The notes under the pieces were generated by a model. It was not told the DNA's origin. It saw only the letters and a list, made by a program, of their open reading frames with translations, and did no database searches. From JANYCG01 sp031418395 (GTDB lineage: Bacteria > Pseudomonadota > Gammaproteobacteria > Burkholderiales > Burkholderiaceae_C), in contig JANOXL010000073.1 in assembly GCA_031418395.1 (NCBI GenBank), positions 1 through 9,376 of the forward strand: a stretch of 9,376 nt of DNA, read 5' to 3'. How positions within the stretch are numbered: position 1 is the first letter of the stretch; the number at the start of each line of letters is the position of its first letter. This document shows positions 5,197 to 9,376 of the stretch, in pieces. The position numbers and the translations under genes are program-made.

Positions 5197-6642
5197 ATGA
5201 ACGCCCCCGTAAAATTGCCCAAAAATCTGAAAAGCCTAGGCGGGCATTATCTTCATTGGACCGAGGTTGACATGACAACATCCCACAGCACCAGCGGCGT
5301 CAACCCCGATGTCCACCACATGCTTTACCCGTTTGCCAACCAGGCGCACATTTCCAAGCATCCCCCCTTGGTAATCGAGCGCGGTGAAGGGGTTTACGTC
5401 TACGACCGCCAAGGCAAGCGTTACCTCGACGGCCAGGGCGGCTTGTGGAATGTCAACGTGGGTCATGGCCGCGAAGAAATCAAAGAGGCCATCCGGTCGC
5501 AACTAGACCGGATCAGCTTCTACTCGATTTTTGGGGGTACCACCAACCAACCCGCCATTGATTTGTCGAATGTGTTGTGCCGTTGGACTGCCACAGAGGG
5601 CATGGCGCGGGCGTTCTTTTCCTCAGGCGGTTCAGAAGCCAATGAGGCCGCCTACAAGCTGGCGCGCCAATACTGGCGTCAAGTGGGCCAGCCCGCCCGC
5701 CACAAAATCATTTCGCTCAAGCACGCATACCACGGCGTGACCCTAGGTGCGTTGTCGGCCAATGGAACCACTGCTTACCGTTCGCCTTATGAGCCCCTGC
5801 TCGGGGGGTTTGTCCAAGTAGAGACGCCGCATGCCTATCGCAACCCCTTCACCACCGACCCAGAAGCCTTGGGACGCCTTTGCGCGGAGCTGCTCGAGCG
5901 TGAGATCGAATACCAAAGCCCCGATTCTGTGGCCGCGTTTGTCGCCGAACCCGTGCAGGGAGCGGGCGGTGTGATCGTACCCCCAGCCAATTATTGGCCA
6001 CTGGTGCGCGAGGTTTGTGATCGCCACGGTGTGCTACTTATTGCAGACGAGGTGGTCACCGGTTTTGGTCGCATCGGGTCTGAGATGGGTAGCCGCCACT
6101 GGGGCGTGAAACCCGACATGATGGTCTTTGCCAAGGGCATCAACAGCGGCTATGTGCCGCTAGGGGCGACCATGGCCAACGACCGTATCTGCGATGCGTT
6201 TTTGACCAAGGACGATGCGCAGTTCAGCACCTCGGCCTTCTTTCACGGCAACACCTACGCGGGTCACCCGCTGGCCTGCGTGGCGGCAATCGCCAATCTG
6301 GAAATTATCGAAAAAGAAAAACTGCATCTCAACGCAGGCAAGGTTGGCGCCTATTTCCTGGAGCGCCTAAGGTCAATTCAGGACAAACACCGTTACATGG
6401 GCGATGTGCGCGGCCTAGGTCTTATGATTGCCATCGAACTGGTGGCAGACAAAGTGACTAAAGCACCGCTGGATTTGGCACTGAATGTTGGCGCACGTAT
6501 TTCCGATTCCTGCCGCGACTCTGGTGTTTTGATCCGCAACCTGGCGGATACGTTCATCATTTCACCCCCCTTGACCTTCACCAACGCCCATGCGGACGAA
6601 ATTGTTGAAGCCGTAGACAAGGCAATGGGTAAACTGAATTGA
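5197..6642 (+). CDS. Class III PLP-dependent aminotransferase (omega-aminotransferase type)
   Basis: A 481-residue protein from the ATG at 5197. An alternative ATG at 5272 (456 residues) is preceded by GAGG at 5263-5266 and begins MTTSHSTSG, near where family homology starts. The first ATG has only a poor ribosome site, so 5272 may be the true start. Fold-type I features are intact: the cofactor-phosphate segment SSGGSEANEAAYKLAR, Asp284 in LLIADEVVTGFGR, which pairs with the PLP ring nitrogen, and the Schiff-base Lys313 in FAKGINSGYVPLGA (numbered from 5197). The family moves an amino group from omega-amino acids, polyamines, taurine or beta-alanine to pyruvate or 2-oxoglutarate; the donor here cannot be told from sequence. 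The M81 hydrolase gene follows after 43 bp with its own good ribosome site, so the two probably form an operon. Cytoplasmic. Confidence 0.9.
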   Translation: MNAPVKLPKNLKSLGGHYLHWTEVDMTTSHSTSGVNPDVHHMLYPFANQAHISKHPPLVIERGEGVYVYDRQGKRYLDGQGGLWNVNVGHGREEIKEAIRSQLDRISFYSIFGGTTNQPAIDLSNVLCRWTATEGMARAFFSSGGSEANEAAYKLARQYWRQVGQPARHKIISLKHAYHGVTLGALSANGTTAYRSPYEPLLGGFVQVETPHAYRNPFTTDPEALGRLCAELLEREIEYQSPDSVAAFVAEPVQGAGGVIVPPANYWPLVREVCDRHGVLLIADEVVTGFGRIGSEMGSRHWGVKPDMMVFAKGINSGYVPLGATMANDRICDAFLTKDDAQFSTSAFFHGNTYAGHPLACVAAIANLEIIEKEKLHLNAGKVGAYFLERLRSIQDKHRYMGDVRGLGLMIAIELVADKVTKAPLDLALNVGARISDSCRDSGVLIRNLADTFIISPPLTFTNAHADEIVEAVDKAMGKLN

Positions 6643-6674
6643 ACAGGTAAACCCCGCAAAGATTGCCCATACAT

Positions 6675-6679
6675 AGGAG
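6675..6679 (+). promoter_or_regulatory. Ribosome binding site of the M81 gene
   Basis: AGGAG lies 6 bases before the ATG at 6686, fixing the start of a protein that begins with the family's conserved N-terminal strand and HETNTFSP motif. Confidence 0.75.
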
Positions 6680-6685
6680 CTAGAC

Positions 6686-8179
6686 ATGAAACTGGTGATT
6701 GCCCAGATGAAGCACGAGACGAACACGTTCTCGCCCGTGCCCACCCCTTTGACGCGTTTTGGTCATGGTGGCACCATCTCGTGCGAGGGCGCGGCGGCGA
6801 TTGCGGCCTACCGGGGCACGGGGTCGGCCATAGCGGCTTTCATCGACTTGGCAGAACAAGCCGGGGCGGACTACACGGTACCCATCGCAGCGTCCGCCTG
6901 GCCCAGCGGGCCGGTGGAAGATGCTGCGTTTGAGGCCATTTGCGCTGCCATTGTCAAGGCCGTGGCTGCAGGTTGCGACGCGGTGCTGCTGGATCTGCAC
7001 GGGGCCATGGTGACACAAAGCCATGATGATGGCGAGGGTGAACTGTTGCGCCGCATCCGTGCCGTGGCACCTACCGTGCCCATCGCCGTCGCACTGGACA
7101 TGCACACCAATTTGTATGACGCCATGGGGGACAACGCCACCGCAATAGCGGGCTACCAGACCTATCCGCATGTGGACATGTACGAGACCGGCTTGCGCGC
7201 AGGCCGTGCGGTGCTGGCCCAGTTGGCCGGCAAAGCAACACCCACCATGGCTTATGGGCGCAAGCCCATGTTGCCGCACGTCATGCGGCAAGGCAGCCAA
7301 GACTCACCCAACCGCGAGTTACAGGCGCGCTGCCGCGAGATGGAAGCCGAAGGCGCATTGAGCGCCAGCGTGTTTGTCGGTTTCCCGAACGCAGACATCA
7401 CGTTTGCAGGGTTGTCAGCGGTGGTGGTGACCGATGGCGACATGGCCCTGGCACGCCGCTACTGCGATGAATTGCTGGCCCTGGCCTGGGCACAGCGTGC
7501 TGCCTTTGTGTACGAGATCGAAGCTTTGGCCAGTTCGATAACAAGAGCGCAGACATTGGCAGCGGCCAAACCCGCAGGCAGTGGCCCAGTCGTGTTGTTA
7601 GACCACAGTGACAACTGCGCATCGGGCGGCACCATGGATACCATGACCGTGCTGGCCGCAATGCTGGAAGCGGGTATGCAAGACGTTGCCGCGTTTGCGG
7701 TATTTGACCCACAGGCGGTGCAGCAGATGATTGCCGCTGGTGTGGGTGCTACCGTTTCGCTCGCGCTGGGGGGCAAACTGGACATGCCCTCACTCAAGCT
7801 CACAGGCCAGCCTCTGCAGGTCAGTGGGCGCGTTCGGCGCATCAGTGACGGCAACTTTGTCAACTACGGCCCTATGTCACGCGGCGAGCAAAACTCGATG
7901 GGGCCGAGTGTCGTGCTAGAGCTGGATGGCCGCTTTGAGATTGTGGTAATTTCTAACCACGTTGAGCCGCATGATCTGGCCGCGTTCACGGCAATAGGCA
8001 TCGCGCCTGAGCGCAAGAAATATCTGATGCTTAAGAGCCGTGTGCACTGGCGTGCCGGCCTCCAGAGCCTGGCCCATGCAGTGGTGGAATGCGCAGGAAC
8101 AGGCGTATGCACCTCAGACTATGCGGCGCTGGGGTTGTCGCGGGTGCGGCGGCCGATTTATCCTATTGACGAGATGTGA
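6686..8179 (+). CDS. M81 family metallopeptidase (MlrC/microcystinase C-like)
   Basis: A 497-residue protein of usual family length. The N-terminal domain (about 1-290) has HETNTFSP at residues 10-17, DLHGAM at 103-108 (Asp103, His105), DMHTN at 138-142 and YPHVDMYETG near 159-168. These His/Asp positions are the expected zinc ligands. The C-terminal MlrC domain (about 300-497) has DHSDNCASGGTMD at 306-318, in place of the DNPGGG form of other members, then RGEQNSMGPSVVL and a closing HVEPHDLAAF/SRVHWRAG region. The founding member, MlrC, cleaves the linear tetrapeptide from microcystin breakdown. Most relatives occur beside transporters in soil and water bacteria and have unknown substrates, so a microcystin role should not be assumed. 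Paired with the aminotransferase upstream, it may release an amino compound by amide hydrolysis that is then transaminated (inference). Confidence 0.9.
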   Translation: MKLVIAQMKHETNTFSPVPTPLTRFGHGGTISCEGAAAIAAYRGTGSAIAAFIDLAEQAGADYTVPIAASAWPSGPVEDAAFEAICAAIVKAVAAGCDAVLLDLHGAMVTQSHDDGEGELLRRIRAVAPTVPIAVALDMHTNLYDAMGDNATAIAGYQTYPHVDMYETGLRAGRAVLAQLAGKATPTMAYGRKPMLPHVMRQGSQDSPNRELQARCREMEAEGALSASVFVGFPNADITFAGLSAVVVTDGDMALARRYCDELLALAWAQRAAFVYEIEALASSITRAQTLAAAKPAGSGPVVLLDHSDNCASGGTMDTMTVLAAMLEAGMQDVAAFAVFDPQAVQQMIAAGVGATVSLALGGKLDMPSLKLTGQPLQVSGRVRRISDGNFVNYGPMSRGEQNSMGPSVVLELDGRFEIVVISNHVEPHDLAAFTAIGIAPERKKYLMLKSRVHWRAGLQSLAHAVVECAGTGVCTSDYAALGLSRVRRPIYPIDEM

Positions 8180-8377
8180 CGTAATGGGAACGAGTTAGTT
8201 CTGGACACAAAAGAACTGGCAGCAGAGGACCAGCGATGTTTACGCCTCCTGTATGTACGCGAACAGGTGCACCAGCATCACGCCCCAAAGACGTAATCCC
8301 GTCCCGTGCCGCCGCAAACAAGGCCTGCGTACCACGCGCGACTGGAAGAATAAGCTGATGGAGGTTTTTGGCCCACC
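8180..8377. other. Gene-free stretch after the M81 gene
   Basis: Frames on both strands are short or broken and none resembles a protein I know. No T-rich terminator follows the M81 gene directly; its transcript may run to the bidirectional hairpin near 8640. Codon-like composition in several minus frames hints at decayed coding DNA, but nothing can be named. Confidence 0.4.
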
Positions 8378-8525
8378 TCATCGCGCAGCTCCTGCACCGT
8401 GGCGCTCAGGCTCATCGCCATCCACCTTCGCTTTGCTAGCGGTGCGGGCCTTAAAGTAAGCCACCGCTGCGGCAAGGATGATCAAAGCTAAAGCCCAACG
8501 AGACGCGTTTGAGACCCTTGGCCAT
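8378..8525 (-). pseudogene. Small single-pass membrane protein gene, probably frameshifted
   Basis: On the minus strand an ATG at 8525-8523 has a good ribosome site (AGGAG at 8535-8531, 5 bases away) and starts MAKGLKRVSLG, but this frame stops after 24 residues. The frame one base later holds a convincing membrane helix (ALALIILAAAVAYFKA) followed by a charged tail (SKAKVDGDEPERHG) and ends at TGA 8380-8378. Joined by a one-base slip near 8490-8510 they would make a protein of about 48 residues with a basic start, one helix and a hydrophilic tail. That looks like a small membrane protein broken by an indel. A TACGAT -10-like word (8597-8592, minus) lies upstream. The family is unknown; the 24-residue peptide alone is possible. 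Confidence 0.35.
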
Positions 8526-8626
8526 GGGCTCTCCTGCGTGTTGTGTGGTGTGTGTTGCCTGCTCCATTCTTTGCGGCAGGCCAGAGATTGAATCGTAGCC
8601 CTGGCTCGCGTGTTTGGGCCTAAGGG

Positions 8627-8657
8627 AAAAACCCGGCGCGACGAAGCCGGTGTTTTA
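8627..8657. terminator. Bidirectional intrinsic terminator hairpin
   Basis: CCGGC (8633-8637) pairs with GCCGG (8646-8650) around an 8-base loop. The stem extends through AAAAC (8628-8632) and GTTTT (8652-8656), with T8651 bulged. It therefore gives a GC stem followed by a T run in both directions: TTTT on plus and TTTTT on minus. It sits between convergent units, so it may stop both M81 read-through (+) and any minus transcript that passes the first terminator. Confidence 0.6.
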
Positions 8658-8709
8658 CCTGGGATACGATGGGATGACAGTTTCCTTTTTTTGGGGCGGG
8701 ATAAAACAC

Positions 8710-8751
8710 AAAAAACCCTGTATTTACTCAATAAGTTGCTATAAAAACAGG
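8710..8751 (-). terminator. Rho-independent terminator of the ABC transporter operon
   Basis: On the minus strand, CCTGT plus TTTA (8751-8742, with one A:A mismatch) pairs with TAAA plus ACAGG (8726-8717) around a loop of about 15 bases. It is followed closely by six T's (8715-8710). It begins about 60 bases after the ATPase stop codon at 8810, so it is the natural end of that operon. Confidence 0.7.
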
Positions 8752-8809
8752 AAACCAAGCGCTGCGCGTCAACGGCGAATGGCAACTCTATTGGCCGCCC
8801 CGTGGTTTT

Positions 8810-9376
8810 CTAGTGCGCCAGTATTTTGGAAAGAAAAGTCTTTGCGCGTTCACTACGCGCATCCGGATTGCTAAAGAATTCCTCTTTTTCGCAGTCTTCG
8901 ACGATGCGCCCCTGGTCCATAAAAATCACCCGATTGGAGACTTTTCGGGCAAAGCCCATTTCGTGGGTGACGCACATCATGGTCATGCCTTCTTGTGCCA
9001 ATTGCACCATCACATCCAGCACTTCGCCCACCATCTCGGGGTCCAGTGCAGAGGTGGGTTCGTCAAACAACATGCAGATGGGATCCATGGCCAATGCACG
9101 GGCAATCGCCACCCGCTGTTGCTGACCGCCTGACAGCTGGCCGGGAAACTTGTCTTTTTGTTCCATCAGGCCGACGCGATCCAGGTATTTCAGTCCTTTG
9201 GCCAAAGCATCGGCAGGACCGCGGCCGAGCACCTTGACTTGGGCAAGAACCAGGTTTTCGGTGACCGTCATGTGAGGAAACAGCTCGAAGTTCTGGAACA
9301 CCATGCCAACACGCGAGCGCAACTTTGGCAAGTCGGTTTTTGGGTCGCCTACCGAAACGCCATCCAAAATGATCTC
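8810..9376 (-). CDS. Polar amino-acid ABC transporter ATP-binding protein, 5' end outside window
   Basis: The C-terminal 188 residues of an ABC ATPase; the frame is open to the window edge, so the Walker A motif lies beyond it. Present in order: the Q-loop (VFQNFELFPHMTV), the signature LSGGQQQRVAIARAL, Walker B with catalytic Glu (CMLFDEPTSALDPE) and the switch His (VTHEMGFARKVSNRV). The FQNFELFPHMTV, THEMGFAR and FMDQGRIVE wording is typical of the PAAT family (GlnQ/GltL/ArtP type), which powers uptake of polar amino acids across the inner membrane with two permeases and a periplasmic binding protein. Those partners would lie upstream, outside the window. The gene converges on the aminotransferase/M81 operon; a joint role in using an amino compound is plausible but not shown. 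Confidence 0.92.
   Translation of the reverse strand, partial: EIILDGVSVGDPKTDLPKLRSRVGMVFQNFELFPHMTVTENLVLAQVKVLGRGPADALAKGLKYLDRVGLMEQKDKFPGQLSGGQQQRVAIARALAMDPICMLFDEPTSALDPEMVGEVLDVMVQLAQEGMTMMCVTHEMGFARKVSNRVIFMDQGRIVEDCEKEEFFSNPDARSERAKTFLSKILAH

Noticed and set aside
6686..8179. Microcystin degradation gene mlrC itself
   Set aside because: No mlrA, mlrB or mlrD nearby, and the DNCASGG variant differs from the usual C-terminal motif; only family membership is claimed.
8180..8377. Possible decayed gene after M81
   Set aside because: Several minus frames give partly protein-like text, but none matches a family I can name, so it is left as unassigned.
1..9376. CRISPR arrays, tRNA/rRNA genes, insertion sequences and phage genes
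   Set aside because: No regular repeat-spacer pattern, cloverleaf, transposase motif or phage structural gene was seen on reading through.

Overview
The window looks like chromosomal DNA of a Gram-negative betaproteobacterium, most likely Burkholderiales and perhaps Comamonadaceae. This rests on the high-GC codon use, the style of the VWA/BatA-like protein and of the Ffh and MiaB relics, and an amino-acid ABC transporter next to an aminotransferase/M81 pair. The genus is inferred from protein style only, not from a marker gene.

Left part (1-3303, all +): the 3' part of an APH-fold small-molecule kinase gene overlaps by 4 bp (GTGA) a gene for a divergent enolase paralogue. The paralogue keeps the enolase metal ligands and both catalytic lysines, but the usual catalytic His of the SHRSGETED motif is Ala. 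An 84-bp gap separates it from a membrane-anchored VWA-domain protein with an intact MIDAS. The kinase/enolase pair is the most unusual functional unit here and may act on a substrate other than 2-phosphoglycerate.

Middle part (3304-5196): gene-poor DNA around one intact gene, a CAP/SCP-domain secreted lipoprotein (3933-4598). The flanks hold decayed gene pieces. These are the 3' end of miaB (+, frameshift and stop), the 3' end of ffh (-, frameshift), the start of an M20 amidohydrolase (-), and an unidentified open fragment ending in a natural stop (-).

Right part (5197-9376): a class III PLP aminotransferase and an M81 (MlrC-like) metallopeptidase form a probable two-gene operon on +. They converge on the 3' part of a polar amino-acid ABC transporter ATPase gene on -. 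The roughly 630 bp between them carries a strong intrinsic terminator for the ABC operon, a second, bidirectional terminator hairpin, and a small, probably frameshifted, membrane-protein gene. Aminotransferase, amidase-like hydrolase and amino-acid importer together suggest uptake and breakdown of a peptide-like or amino-acid-derived compound. The substrate cannot be read from the sequence.

No RNA genes, CRISPR arrays, insertion sequences or prophage genes were recognised.
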